64,000 nt of DNA from Lepisosteus oculatus (GCF_040954835.1 NC_090703.1:8985001-9049000); one strand, 5' to 3'. Numbered from the stretch's first letter, positions 42,501 through 57,540 are shown. Program-made: numbers and translations. The notes: generated by a model from the letters alone, not told the origin.

Positions 42501-44124
42501 TAAGTGTAGAGGCTAAATGAGCGCACAGCCCTTGGATGTGCACATGTGGTTTAAGCTTACTGTTTGATACAATCTGTGCAAGACTCAATGACCGCATTTA
42601 CATTAAGGATTCTAAAAAAAAAATGCAAATACGATAAAAATTCCCAATTTTATCTTACCTTCTTTTGCTGCTCTCTATCATGCGGCTTTTAATTTAAAAT
42701 GAAATATCCTTTCAAATTTGAACATGGCTTTTTAAGGTAGTCTACTAGTATGCTAGTAAAGGCTGAAATGTGGGCTGCTTGTCTGGCACTCGAGAGAGAA
42801 TAATGTTACTAGATGAATGGATGAAAAAGGAGAAACTGAAACTCTAAGTTTTCCTATCTGGAAGTTGCAGTGATAATGCTGTCTGATCGTACTGTAACAG
42901 CATGCCTAGTGTGAGCACTTGCCATTTCCGTCCTTCTATATTTGACTTTATAGTGCAGCTAAGGGTTTACACACCCTAATAACCACATCCTCTTCGGTCT
43001 CGACTTAAGATGCAGGAATATAATTAATGTTTATTTTAAAACGTTAGGGATTTTACAAACAGTGGCATTCAAGTGTCAAAACTGAATATCTTAAAACCTT
43101 TGTCATGGTTTAATACAGTATGGTTATGATTTACCAAAATTTTGAGGTTCTTGTTTATCCCTTGCTTCTTTTACATTACCACAACAGTTTAGTGGTGACA
43201 GACAGACGTTTTGACACTACAGAACATCTTATAAGGCAGACCTTATTTCCATTACCATTTATAGCAATGTTCCCATTTCAGAAAAAAATCCTCTGTACTA
43301 CTCAAATTTACACAAGCAAACATATAACATAAAATGAGTAGTTGTGCGGTCTTTTGAAAATTTAAAACAATTCTGTTGCTGATGCGTGTATCAAATAAGT
43401 AAAACCTAGAACACAAAACATTTTAAAGTCAATATGTACCACAAAAACACTATAGGAGTTTTGTTTTTTAATGTTTAAAACCATTTTCCTTCCTACATGT
43501 TCAGTATACAGCAGACGTAAAATCAGTTCCCAGGGTTATCAATGAAGCAGACCTCTAGTTTCTGCGAAACATGTATGGCTACCTTATGCATTTCAGATAT
43601 CAATGCCACCGATTCCTGAAAATGCTGCACTAAAGCTGTCTTATACCATCACAGAACAAGAGCAGGTGGATTTTCAGCTTTCATTTTGTCATCACAGAAA
43701 TCATTTTTTACAGCTATTATTCAGTGCATTTTTTTTCTCCAAAAAGACAAACCTCCCAAGGTATCCATTTGTAACTTGTTGTACTACTTACATTACAACA
43801 AATTAACATCTATTTGCATTTCTTAGTGTGAAAGGACGCAAGCATATTGCAAGAAAAATAAACACCTCTACATTATTTTACTGTCTGCACTAAAAGAAAC
43901 CTGATCCATTGAAAACCCAGACTGTGATACATTAAGTAAAAATATTGTTTTACTCTTTGATCTCATGCAGAATTCCAAACCACCTTTCTCCTTCCAAGGG
44001 TAAACTACAAGATTACACCTTTTTCTTTTTTGTACAATATAATAATTAAACATGTAGTAATAACCATGGAGTATATAACCACTGCTTGTGTTAAGGGAGG
44101 CTGTCTTAAATAGAATTCCTGTGT

Positions 44125-44130
44125 TTTATT
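44125..44130 (-). terminator. Possible DLST polyadenylation signal, very close to the stop
   Basis: The minus strand reads AATAAA only about 17 bases after the TGA. A main cleavage site this near would leave a very short 3' UTR, so a farther site is more likely to be used. Confidence 0.25.
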
Positions 44131-44146
44131 GGTCAAAGGTCACAGG

Positions 44147-47100
44147 TCACAGGTCAAGCAGGAGCACTCGGGGGTCCTCCACCACTGACTTGATTTTGCG
44201 CAAGAAAGTCACCGCCTCTCTTCCATCGATGAGACGGTGGTCATACGTCAGAGCGACATACATCATGGGCCGAATTTCAACCTAGAACGTGCAAACATTA
44301 CTGTGATGAGCTCAGTTTCAAGAACACAAAAATGCTCAAAAATCTCAACAAAAAACGTACAAAACATTAACAGTAACACACCTTCCCTCCAATTGCGACA
44401 GGCCTGTCAAAAATTCCATGCATGCCCAGGATAGCGGACTGTGGAGGGTTAATGATGGGCGTTCCAAACAATGACCCAAAAACACCTCCATTGCTGATAG
44501 TGAAGGTCCCACCATCCATGTCTTCCACTGCCAATTCATTCTTGCGAGCCTAGAAACATCAAAACACAAGATGCTTTTCCCATCACTAGTTCTGCTACTT
44601 CTGAAACATACTACAGACTGATAACAAAAATTAAATTAAAAGTTCTAATGGTTTCCTCATATGATTATCAACTACCATGTTAACAAATCATGAGAAATGC
44701 TTTAAAAATAGTCACCTGCTTCTACTACCCTACACACACACACCCCATCAAAGCTAATGGCACAATATATCCTGACATGGTTTAGGACAAAAATGGCAAA
44801 ATAAAAACAAATGCTATTAGTTTACTTACAAACAGAAAAAAAGCCTAATAAAGAGGAAAATATTCATTTTCAAACATTAACGGGCAAATTGGTCATCTAC
44901 CAGGAAAGCCCGTAATTCAGAGTTGAATAAGTGGGCTCTCATGGTCAGGTCTGGTGTGCGTGTGCAATTCATCTGCAGGAACTCTACTCAGCTACTCTCA
45001 ACCCCTTTCCTCCTAGGTGTCTGGCAGCAGCCTTTACCTCCAACTTGCCCAAAGACCGCAGGCTTCTGTCTATTTTAAGTGTGATTGGCAACTCAGAGGC
45101 CCACCGGTTAAAATCACGAGACTGCATGAATTTACAGTTCACTCGATTGTTGTGCTTGCAGTTGGCTAAGGAACAAGGTACCAAAACTAGAAAAAGTCCA
45201 GCTTTCCATACGACTGGCTCGTGCTATCTGTGCAAAGCTAAAATAAAATTTGCTAAAGATTCCAAGTCTAAAAGCAAGTTATTTTGTGCTTTCTTTCGAC
45301 ACACCTAGATTGAGCCCAGAAAATACAAAATCACATTATCTTCTGATTCCAGAACAGACATTTAGCTTGGCAAAAGCTTATTATGAAGAATGATTTTTTA
45401 CATTATAAAAATCTCCACAATAACGATCATGGATTATTGATTGCTTTTGTCAAATTACACACTCCTTTATTTCAGCAGGAGTAGAAAGACCATACCTTTT
45501 CTCCAAGCTCATTTATGGTTCTCTCAATGTCAGCAAAGTTCATTGTCTCAACTCCTCGGATCACTGGAACCACAAGCCCCTGACATCACAAAACACAATA
45601 TTTCAAACTTTACAACACATCAACAGATCCAGATGACTGAAACCTTTGCCTTAAAGATAAAAAATGTCATGTCATTAGGTTCTGTAAAAAAGTTTTATAA
45701 TTAACAAGTATGTTTCAAACTAGACCATCTGTATAATTAAATATATATAGTGAAGAAATACCAACATTAATTTACCTTTGGTGTTGCCACAGCCACACTG
45801 ATATCGACATAATCCCTGTATACAATTTCTTTGGTTGTATCATCAATGACTGAAAAAGAGAAATTAACCATTTTAATTTTATTACTGAATCCAAAAGGTA
45901 TATTACATTTTCTGCAGATTACATGTTCAAAATGTATTTCTAACTTTAAGACCATAGCATGCCGATTTTACTGACAATAAGTCTTGCATGTACAGACTGT
46001 ACACAATGTCAAGTCTTTACAGATTTTAATAAGCTTTATATTTCTTTGAATTTCTACTAGAAGCATTTACAAACTCAATTAAAAATAATATTTGAACACA
46101 TTTCTATGTACTCACTTCTAACTATATATCAATACTTCTTTACTAACCTAAAGCTAAATGACACATTTTAAAAAACCCACAAATGGCAAATTCTAGACAA
46201 ATAAACCACAGGTATGATATACAGACACTTTTAGATACATGGAGGTTAGCTATGAAGATGAAACTTGTCAACCTGTTCTGTGGGCTCTCTAAATAGGACG
46301 GAGTAGCTAGGAGCAGTGCAAATGACGCTTTATGAAGGTTTATGTGGCTTATTCATAAAAAAAACCTTGCATTTAGACTCTTCAGAAGTGAAAGCATAAA
46401 ATTCAGTCAAACCTCTAAACCACAGGAACACTTGCCATGTATCAAACTAAAAATTCAAAATCTTAGACGAAATAAGAAGGTACTAAGAAAATAACTGTTT
46501 TAAATTATTATTCGGCAGCATCCCAGAGCAGCTTGCTTTACAGTACACCTCAGGTAAAACTGCAGACAAATCCATCTTACCAGCATTAACAGCAGGTTGA
46601 TCAGCTAAAGCATGTGCAGCCGCTTTCACAAATGCAGACATGAAACCAAGCTTATTGCCGTGTTTTTTCAGGAAAGAATCTTTGTGTTGTTTTCTCATTT
46701 CCTGGATGTTACTGTGGAGAAGAGGATTGTGAGACCCACCTGGAGGAACTCAAGGAGCTCATGAAAACAGTTCCAACAAAACCAGATGTTAGACCAGTAA
46801 TAAACATCTGTTATCATTAATAAGGCTAGAACAAGTGAGGTTTTAAACCATAAACATTTCTATCAGAATTCACATTACATGAAACATGCATCATTCTGGC
46901 TATTGATATAGTAGAACTTTTTGATTTACAATAAATTAACCAAGCAAAGACCTTTGGACTAAACACTGCATTAAGATTATCGAATGCAGACTATTCCTGT
47001 TAAGTAGACATTCATTTTTCTTTGGTATGATAAAACAGACCCTTTTATCAGTGTTTATGCTGTTTTTAATTGTTTGTTTTCCTGTCTATAACCTTATTTA

Positions 47101-50100
47101 AATTCTAGGATTACTCCGCTAACGGCATTATCCCCTCCCAAGACACAAGCTCTCCGAGAAAGAAGAGAAGAAGCGATAAAAATCTTCACTTTTAAAAACC
47201 ATCCAAATCTTATTGCCTTGTCATAAAAGCCTATTCTATTTCAGCCTCTCTTCCACTCATCACGTTATTCTCATGAGGGAGTTTTCAGATGTTCTGGCCT
47301 CCTAACCTGTCTCCTTCCTTAGTCTCCAGAATAACACAATCCTTGGGAGTCTTTCTGCATCCCATCAATAGGAATTCAATTATAACACATAGCAAACCCC
47401 AAATAGCTGTAAGATGACACCTTCATTAGCGTTTGAAAGAAATGGTCAAAGTGTTTTCTCCTACACTGGAAAAAAATGTAACATTTCCACATAAATTAAT
47501 AAAGCTTGTTTTACCAGTCTTATCTTTGTTTTACTGACATTATGTACAAATATTTACATTCAATGTTAAAGAAGGTATTAAATTCCACTGAGCTGTTCCT
47601 ATTGATCTAAACTAAATCCATAAATACTTATTAAAGTATTGCTCCATATCTATTTATACTATAGTTTCTTAATGTCTTTCAAGCCATTAAATATTTGATC
47701 AGAAAAGTGGAAAAGGGAATAAATTCAGATTTATTCCTTTCTGCTGCATTTAGCATTTGTGTAATCTTCCACACCCAAAATTCTCCATCAAACATCAACT
47801 TTAGAAAAGATTGGATACTGTGATTAATACAGATTAATTTCACAGACATAAGAAAATAAGGGTTTTTCCTTAAATTACCAAACTGCAGACCACAAACTTC
47901 GCAAATTAGATATTGGGAGTTACTGAGAAAACAAAACTGAGTGTTATTTTTTAGTTCCTTCTGTCATATCTTTGATATATACGACTCATAATGTAAAGAT
48001 AAGTGAATGGTCCCTTGAGAAGCCCTCTGTTTGCTGATATGTCTCACCTCATATCAATCTCATTAAAAGTGGTCAGCATGGCACAGGTGTTTTGTGCTTC
48101 CTTCAGCCTTTGAGCAATCCTCAATCGCATACGGTTCATTTTTACCTGTTTTTATAGAAGAAATAAAACACCTTACAATACCATTACAAACACAAAAAAG
48201 GAGTAAAGCAAATTCTGATAGTTCTTCTCTTGAGCTTTCAAAGGTAGTAACATTATAAAACCTCAATAGTTAAAACATTTTCAACACTTCTGATTATACT
48301 TAACATTTACAGGTCCTCTATCTAAAGATATCGAACCGCCTTTTGCATCTTTAAAAATAGGTACCCCAAACTAAGTAACTTGATTTGAAGTGTCCAAACT
48401 CGCCAAAACGGATGTACATAAGACAGCTTTATATACACTGATCTATCTTAAAAGTTTAAAAAACCAAACTAACCTCACAAGCACATTGAAATAAAGCAAA
48501 AATTAAATACGATGCCCCTCTACCAACTAATTTTCCAGGAAGTACAGGACAAGTCCTTCAAAACCAAGAAATCATTTTATAAACCTGAGGTACTGTGGTT
48601 AGTTTCTGAAAATTGCTTGTGGCAAACACACACATATCAAAGACACGCAAGCAAGCAACGGCAGACTGGATCTGAAGAAAATCTAGATAAAGCAGCTCTC
48701 ATCGGATACTACAGTTCAGTTTTTGCTTTGTTCTTATTTTTGAGATAGTTGTACCCCAAACTGAACCTATACAATACCTTCACAGAAAGCGGATTTAAGA
48801 AGAAATGTAGCTCAGTTTAAAAATGCCTAGTAAAGAAGAACAGAAAGCTCAACATTCTCAGTATAAAATACAAATCAGTACTTTTCTCTTTGCTAATAAA
48901 ACTGTGAAAACTATTTCAATGTTTATGTAACACCTTTTCAAAGGCTACAAGGCTTTTTCAACTTCATGGATGATGCTATTGATTCAAAAACCTACAGTGC
49001 CTTATGAAGTATGAAACATGAAAGAACTTAGGGTTATTAATTATGTAAGATTTTTAAGACTTAACAATCATTAAATAAAAACATTTAAAGCAATACTTTT
49101 ATACATTCTGTGCAATGTTCTTCCCTGTTTAGGGACGTGGAAATGGTTATAAATAAAATAGAAGGCCATTCCCTAGTTAGGCTGACAGTTCTGCACAGGT
49201 GCTGCTTCTACTCATTTGTCTGACAACACTGCAGTAGATTCTTACCCTGTGCTCTGACCTGGACCCTTTTGCTGTGCTTTCTGCAGAGGCAAATGGAGTG
49301 GATGGTGCTGCCGTAGGTTTAATGGCACCAACTGGAATGCAAAGAAAACATTTTCTTGATTTCTTCAACATCATTTTCATGGACTGCTAAAAGATATACT
49401 AGTCCGATCAAATAGGTTTAGGTATGTTGGTATCATTTAGTATAAGCCTATTATAGTTGTGTTAATTGTAACAAAGCAGTGTTACAAGTATTAATGTAGC
49501 AAATATATTTATATATCCATGCAGGTACACATACATGTGTATATACTGTAGCAAATACCAAATATCACACTCTTGTATTTGTAATAGATGTATTAAATAA
49601 TTACTGATTTTGATTGCTGTAAATACATAAAAAAAGCTGTACAGTTATGATTTTCAAGACCTGATAGTTAATAAATATGCTTTGATATTCAATATGACTT
49701 TGATTTCCTAAACAAAGTCTCCGTGAAGAATACATGCTGCTATGACTGAGCAGAGCAGAAGAAGTGTCTTACCAGGTTTCATGTCAATGGCCTGTCCTGG
49801 CACAGGGGGGACAGGGGGCATGCTGGTGGGGATTGGTCCCACAGAAGGATGAGGGGGTGAAGGAGGTGCTGCTGTGACTGGCGCTTCTGCTTTTGGCTGT
49901 GGGGCATCAGCAGGCTTGGCTTTGGCAGCGCCAGCTGGTGAAACAAATTGTCAGTAATCTGTGATACAGTGCAATGCAACATTTTCCGCTTTATATGAAA
50001 AGACAAATTTCAGCTCAAGCTTTTTTCCCCACTCACTTTGAGTTTGTACATTTCCCACCAAAGGGTAAGAGTATGCATGCTTAGCTCCCCAGAAGAATAT

Positions 50101-53100
50101 CGCTTGAATCACACTTATCCATGTATATATTGAAATAAAGAGAACTCACGGATGTTTACATTTCAAGGAAGCAAGCATGCAACACAAGACATAAACATAT
50201 AATTACAACTGTGTCTGAAAGCTCACCTCCTTTTCTGAGTTTGAAGAGCGGGGTTCCACCTTCCACTCTGCCTCCATCTGGGACCAACAGAGCCTCAATC
50301 ACTCCGGCTGCAGGGGAAGGGACCTGCACCGAGGTCTGAAAGACAAGTCTTCATGAAATAAAGTTAAGAAAAATACTGTAACCTTCACAGTACCCTTCAC
50401 ATCCTACCAGCGTGTGCTTTCTTTATTAACATTTTAACAGCGCTAGTACATTTTAAAAACATGAAGAGAATATTCCCATGTTATCCTGTGGAAAACATCT
50501 GAACTCTGTTGGTATTCACATAAGCTTTTAATGCCACACACAATTATTATTGCCTTTCATTTTGCAAATTTACCTGACTATTAACATTTTGAGCCATTGG
50601 AGCCTGATAATTAAAATACTTTAATGTCCAATTCATAGTTTATCTTAGTTTCTACCCCATAGTGTGAATAACCATGTTTAAGTTGATGATGCACATATAA
50701 TCCACCTCATTCAAGTAGCTGTTTTCCTTATTTTAACTATTAACAACTGTAACAAGTTAGGCAGAGAACAAATGGCCATAAATGCTATTAATAAATGCAA
50801 ACGATGTATGCTATTTGTAAAGACAGTGTGTGAAGGTTTTTTCTTTGAAAATGTTGAATTCCGTTAGTTCAGTATCAAAATTTAAAGGGGTACGGCAACG
50901 CTCTTTTTATATTTCAGGGTTAAAATGAGTGCATTTCAAACCACAATGAAAGCGTATAATCTCCAATTTATCTAAGCAAATAGACAAATTTCCAGTTACT
51001 GTATGAGAAGTGCAATATTCTGCTATTCAGAATGAGTCAACAAAACTTCTGGTGATGTGAAGCGGCCCTATTACATTGTAAACAAGCAGGTTTATAAATA
51101 CATCTCTTTTAACCCAATAAAAATATTGTTCTTGACGTTGAGATGGTTTGCATACAAAAATACTACTTATGTGTTACTCTACATGCAGATCACATTTCTG
51201 TGGTGAAATGTCAGCTGCATGACCTGTACAATGACTGTACATCGCATTACATTAGACATTACAGTAACTAGTGAGCAGGAAGGGCCACTTCATCTCACAA
51301 TTTGCATAAACTCCCGCTCTTGGTGACAGAGAGACCAGGAGGTTTCAACAACATTGCAATTATCCAGTACTCACAAAGTTCACGATTTTGTGCTTAATTC
51401 TTAATTTGTAAACTTTTCTGATATTGTCAATTAATTAAGTTCCTGAGATTAAATAACTGGTCTGAGAAATTGGAACTGCAGTTCTCCTTTAAAAGTTCAC
51501 TACCTAAAACTTAACTTTTACAGTTCAGTATATGTCTTGAATACATCTTTTTCTGCAAAGGTGTGAGCCTAAGAATTGAATAAAAGCATGAAGTATTATC
51601 ATTGTTTCACACACAGCATTACACTTATGAGTCAATATGTTTCTACAAGTTATTTGGGCAACAGTTCTTTATTTAAAAAAAGGCCATATTCTCTCACTTT
51701 AACGTGAGTCATTAGTGAGTTATATTAACCAATACCGACAAAAACAGCAATTCAGGGTGAGACTTATATAAAAAGTGATGTGTAGGTAAATCCTTTATAA
51801 GATTTATACCTTATCAGTCTCTATTTCACACACCACCTCATCCTCTGCAACCTCATCCCCAACAGCTAAAAGACAAAATGAATAGTTACATTTTGTGCAG
51901 AGAAAAACTTTCAAAAATAAACAGTAGATCAATATCATAATGGAATCAAAACACCTAACTACATGTAATCAAGAAAGAATGGCAAATATGATGAATTATA
52001 CAAAAGATATGTTTACTGTATTGATCCAATCCTGCATATATCAATAATTGCAAAGGAACAAGTAATAGGTTTATTCCATGCTGAAAAAAAGAAGAAAGAG
52101 AACACAACGTTTCGGCCATGGAGCCTTCTTCAGGGCTCACACCTGAAGAAGGCTCCACGGCCGAAACGTTGTGTTCTCTTTCTTCTTTTTTTCAACATGG
52201 AATAAACCTATTACTTGTTCCTTTGCAGCCTACGCATGCTGACGCAGGTACCCACCTGAACTACTATATCAATAATTAATATCAATAGTGATAAAAACAT
52301 TTCTGAAAAATGTATACCAATATGGATACACCAAAACTGTAAATCTAGTAATAAATGACAATACTGTTCTGCGATATATAGAACTGCAGTCAAATATGCA
52401 AGAATTACTACAGAATAAAAAAGAAATTAATACAGTATTCTAAATTCCAAAACTTTAATGGGAAAAAAAAACAATACCTTTCTCCCACCTTACATCACCC
52501 TCTGTGACAGACTCCGCAAATGCAGGAGTATTTACTGTGACAACTTCATTTTCTGTTAAAACAAAAAAGAATGTGAACATACTTTACTAAAGGCAATTTA
52601 AAAAACAAACTGAAGACAAATTTTTAATTTTAAATGGGACCAAGGCAGGTGAATACTTACTGCAGACTGCTGAAGTCTTAAAGTACCTAATGTGGAAGAC
52701 ACTAGATCTCCTGCCACATTCCCTGAAAGAAATGTGATTATTCAGGCAGCTTTAATAGTAAAAAAGCAGAATTACTGTACGATTAACATTTTTCTTTATC
52801 AGCAGCTAATTTCATACCGATTATCTTTACAACTGAGAATTACTCTTGACAAAACTCTAGTAATGCAAATGTACGTCTGTTAAAATGTTTAACTAACTAT
52901 TCAGTTCCATCATATTGGTTAAATGAATCAACAGTTAATTCAATTCAAAACTCTTATGGGAATATTGACAATGTATTGGTATTTGTGTAAAAGAATGATA
53001 GTAACACTGATGTCCTGAACGTTAAAAGTAAAATTATGTCTGAGGTTTCTTTAACCATAAAAAGACCCAATTTCACCTTGGTTAAAAGACTTTAAATGCA

Positions 53101-56100
53101 AACCCACAGGTGTTTAAAATAAATAGAACAAGTGCACTTTACAGGATGTTGAACATTTATAATCATGAACTCATTTTTTCTTACTAATGAAACAACTCGG
53201 AAATCATACTGCTTGAAAGCAATATAACTCCAGACAATTTCAGAGAAGTTTTTTTGAGCCGTTCAACTTAACTTGAGGACTTAGAGATTAATAAAGACAC
53301 ATGCACATATATATGGGTGACAAAAGGAGATTCCAAAAAAACAGAACACTTACAGACGGCTCTTCTCATAAGCAAGGTGATGACAAGCAGAAAGGCCTAA
53401 ACAGATAAAGGATAACATTAACAGTCTGATGACAATACTCCATTATTTAAATAGAGTAATCCTATTAATATCTTACTGTATATTTAAGTGGTCCTTTGTA
53501 AAGAGTACTTAACCTCTCAAAAGCCCTTTATTTAATCAGGGTACTCAATAAGCATTATCATCTCCAGTAGAATTGTTCATGAATCATTCATGGGGAATTT
53601 GACCAATTTTATGGATATTCATAAGACATAAAATCTTTGTGTATGACCGACAACAGAACTAAATTATGCTAAATCAGTGAAAATAAAAGGCAAAATCCTT
53701 ACCTGAAATGGCCCTCCTCCCTAAGACACTGTTACCCTGTTGAAAGAAAAGAAAAACATGAAATGCTTTTATTCACAAAATAAGTTTTAACATAAGCACA
53801 CATTTTGTATTTTGGACCTGTATCAAGTTTGTAAATTGCCATTCTTCAATTAATAGGATATGACCAATTCTATGAATTCTGATTCCAGAATACATGAAAA
53901 TACAAGATAATGAGATAAGAAAAATAGGTTAAAGGACTGTGGACTGCAGTTCACGTACGTGTGGTAACACCGGTTTAATTATATTTTATATAACTGGTGA
54001 CTCCAGTTTAATTAAATATACCTGCGGATACAAGTAAACTGTCACAAGACACGATAAAGCTGAAAGTAATATTTTTCTTTAGCATAGCAAATAAAATAGA
54101 CTGTAGGAATCCCTCACCAAAATATACAGTTCAGCAAAACATTTTATAATTACTTCAGTGTTTCGAGTCTGAAGACGATCTTTCTTTTCAGGAGGAAGAA
54201 AAAGGCCAACTCAAAACTACTTGACTGCAACTTACTGTACCTATTGTCATTTTGTTACAAAAAACTTATGTTAAGAACAAAGAGAAGCCTAACCATACTT
54301 TATAATGACCCCCTCCTCCCTGACTCCCCTTACATCTCTTCTGCGACAAAAGAATCAGAATGTCCAGCAGGCCCAGACCCTCAGCTTCACACAAGAGTAA
54401 AATAACAATAAAAGGACAACCTCTTAATCAGCACATTTTATGCTGAGAACAGAAATATAGAAAGAACTGGATGCCTTGACTACTGTTTCACAAAGGGGCA
54501 AGGTACAAGAATTATGCAATCTTTCTATTCTGAGAAATGTTTTCAGACCATAAATACCATTAATGATGGCACATCTTTCCAGAAATTCAGTAAAGAAAAA
54601 AACATCAAAGATTTTTCATTTCTTAAAGTAAAAAGATCTTCATCTGACCTTTGTGCAAGCAATGTGGTGTGGTTTTAGTGGGTTTTATATTGGCTCATAT
54701 TGGTAGTGAAATGTCACATACATAGCTTTTTTGTTAATGATCTTGAAGGCACTGTCCAACAAAACATTTTCAGACTGTGGAGTCAAGCTAATTTTTCTCC
54801 ATTAGTAATACTGTCTTGGCATGCCACTGATTTTGTAAACCAGCCTTCTTACAATTCTCTGCAGCCAAAAACCACTTGTGAGTGGAGTGCTCTGATTGAG
54901 AAAAACTCTATATGTTCATTCTACAGGTTTAAAAAAAAATCAAATGGCTTTAAGCCAAATATTATTCTTTAAATATACATAAATATACACCACATGGAAA
55001 TTATACAATAAACTACTTCAGTATGTTTGGGAACTTTCTCAATTTACAATTGTATTTTAGGGAAATGTTTTTGAAAACTGACATTTTGCAAAGAAAAAAA
55101 ACAAATAAGCCCTAGTACCCAAGTAACCTGAAGTACTGCATTCACCCCTCAAGCTATTTTTAAAAGTATGCAGTTGTAGTGTGATCATTCCTGGGTGACT
55201 GGGAATGAATCTTATTGACCCCCAGTTTTATAACATAACACACAAATAAAGGTTAACACAAAACATTTAACAACAACAGCTGCTTACATAATGAATAAAA
55301 AATATAAGTGGAAACAAAGTTCTAATAAATCATACCATATTTGCAAGATTTTAATAACTGTACATATCAAATGGTTATTTATTTTAAAATATGTTATTTC
55401 TGATTGAAAATTCAAAATATATTTTAATACTCCTATCAGGTACCCAAACAAGGCACAGTGTTTTACTTTGAACTTTTGTGGAGTTTTGATCATCTCTTTA
55501 GTCATGGACTACAAAATAAATGCACCCCTTAGTGTGAAATAATTTCCTCTATTCCGATTGGAATGTATTTAAGATACATATTATACATACACCCGGCAGT
55601 TCATTAAAATATGAAATGTAAATTTACAAATAGAACTCATGTGATTTTAATGCGTGATACTATTTTAAACATGCCTAAGTTTGTAAGAAAACATTGGCTG
55701 AGTTTAGCAACACCACACAACACTGGGGAATTCTAAAGGCCATCAATACTTTGTGATGCACCTCCTTATGCAAGGCAGGAGTTCAAACACTATCACAGAC
55801 ATGGTCCTACAGGGTGGACCTGCTGTCTTTGAAGTGGGGTGAAATTTCAAGACATTTGGATACTCTGCCCCACCTTAACCGCCAACCGTCTGACCGTGAA
55901 CCTAGCTGAACAGATCAGTTATTATACATGATCAATACCTGCAAAATCACCAAGAGTTAAAACGACTTTGGTTACTGTTTTCTATGGTTTCAGAACTTGT
56001 TTATCTCCGTATTAAATTCTAAAAGAGAGACCGCTCAACACACCACAGGCCACCTTGGGCTGTGCCTTCACTCTCTTCTGCCGTTAATAATATTCAGTCA

Positions 56101-56643
56101 AGGGGCAACATGTGAGCTGCAGGTCAGCCTTGTTCTGTTACGTTGATCAATTCACAACAGCCGGGCAGAATAAAAACGGGGAAAAAATAAAGCACTACAG
56201 AGTGGCAATTTGCAAACGCTACATGCACAAATGTAACTCGGCAAGTGTTGTTTTTTTTTAATGGAACAACCTATCAATGACCTCACTTCAGCGCAGAAGT
56301 TTTTCCCCAAAGTGTCTTCAATGACGCCGTAGAATACAAAGATTATACGACCGGATTTCGTTATTATTCAAGTCGCCCCCTCAACCCTCAGGGTGCTTAT
56401 TCTCAGTGTTTTACAGAGGAGCCGCTCTGCGATCGCGGGTACGGAGTGTCACTCTGTCCTTGGGGTGTCGTGAGGCCTATCCCCGGCCTACATCCTACTC
56501 CACCGCCTCACTGCCAAACCCCAGGCTCTCGCATTCAGCCCCAGCGAGCTAACGGCGGGTTGCTTTTTCCAAGAGCCTACCTGGCTGAGAGCGGAGAGGG
56601 AGCGGCCGAGAGTCCGGGAGAAACACCGGGAGTGGGAAAGCAT
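44147..56643 (-). CDS. DLST: DLST, dihydrolipoyllysine-residue succinyltransferase (E2 of 2-oxoglutarate dehydrogenase)
   Basis: Fifteen exons join in frame: 56581-56643, 53703-53736, 53354-53396, 52661-52722, 52478-52552, 51810-51865, 50227-50335, 49773-49934, 49246-49331, 48048-48145, 46581-46711, 45776-45849, 45496-45579, 44382-44549, 44147-44281. They give 459 residues (human 453, also 15 exons). The N-terminus [21 protein letters not shown] is an Arg/Ser-rich mitochondrial targeting peptide. The lipoyl domain spans about 70-145, with the lipoylated Lys in ETDK (K111) at the exon 6/7 junction. A Pro/Ala-rich linker (exon 8) leads to the catalytic domain from [12 protein letters not shown]. 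It ends with [12 protein letters not shown], where H430 and D434 are the expected active-site pair. As in vertebrates there is no clear E3-binding domain. The enzyme forms the E2 core in the mitochondrial matrix, making succinyl-CoA. All splice borders fit. Confidence 0.97.
52050..52264. mobile_element. Snap-back retroposon insertion (inverted 85-bp arms) in DLST intron 5
   Basis: Two 85-bp arms, 52050-52134 and 52142-52226, are reverse complements with two mismatches, separated by GCTCACA. The right arm continues into AGCCTACGCATGCTGACGCA and ends at 52264. The left arm lacks this tail. The whole insertion is flanked by a perfect 13-bp direct repeat, TATATCAATAATT (52037-52049 and 52265-52277). 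The core, with GCCGAAACGTTGTGTTC and AATAAACCTATTACTTG, is a common fish repeat as I remember it. The RNA would fold into a long hairpin. Confidence 0.85.
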
Positions 56644-57540
56644 GACGACTAAGGACAGCGGTAGCAGTACCGGGGAAAACCAACAGCAGACAACCCGACC
56701 AAGAAGCTGTCACACAGAACCACAGGGCGGAAACAACCTGGGATAAACCAACGTGAACAGTGACGGGGGAGGGGAGGTTGGGATTGTTGGGGCAAACCAA
56801 CACCGAATAGGGATTAGGAACATCCAAAAGGAGTAAAAAATGTTTTTTTTTTAAATACAGGAATTTGGGAAGCACACGTTGTCTCTTTTAAGTACCCTCG
56901 CATTTGTTAAACATTCTTGCTTTGTGAAAAATGGGATTTCTTCACTAGTGAAGAACTAGGAATGTCGTTGACTTATTTTGCAATGGTTTAACGTCTCTTC
57001 TCGGATTTGCCCACAGATGCTACTACAGTTATCTTTATTGTTTTATATTGCTTTACAATGCAACAGAAAAACTCGTGCTTACTGGAATAAACACTACGCT
57101 TGGGGTTCAAACGGGAGTGATGAGATTTTATTGATAATTATCCTTAGTTAACTCATTCACAAATAATTCATTAATTATTACAACTCTAAATGTGTAGAAT
57201 GGCGAGTTCACCTCGAGTTTTCAACAGAAACTTGTCGTTTTATTTCTGGGCTATAATAGCACGGACTGAGAATCGGGCTGTGACACCCAGTCAAATCGTA
57301 CAGTTGTACTGTATCAGAAAGCACAGCTCTCTGTTCTGCTTGAGTTTTAAAAGGGATACGTTAGAAGGAACGCATTATCTGAACGGCATAAAAACACGAA
57401 AGGGAGATATCTGCTGTTCATGCACCGAAATGTGATTGTAACGAACATCACCGCTACTTTGTAATTCCCTGTCATGTTCCGCTCCTGCAGCGCCGCTTTC
57501 GTCTCATTAACATAGCTGAACTCCGATTTGCCTGAGCTGA
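56644..57540. promoter_or_regulatory. Head-to-head DLST/PROX2 promoter interval
   Basis: DLST starts leftward at 56643, and a probable noncoding first exon of PROX2 ends at 57655. The intervening ~0.9 kb should hold both promoters. The DLST side (56400-56780) is GC-richer with several CpGs, as expected of a housekeeping promoter. I see no convincing TATA box. Confidence 0.45.

Larger units (their letters stand above)
39051..44146. other. Intergenic between convergent RPS6KL1 and DLST
   Basis: About 5 kb of AT-rich sequence. The RPS6KL1 3' UTR probably ends near 39530. I recognise no gene, RNA or clear mobile element in the rest. Confidence 0.6.

Noticed and set aside
44088-44434. Plus-strand open frames over the last DLST exons
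   Set aside because: Opposite-strand shadows; the minus strand has the conserved catalytic domain with correct splice sites.
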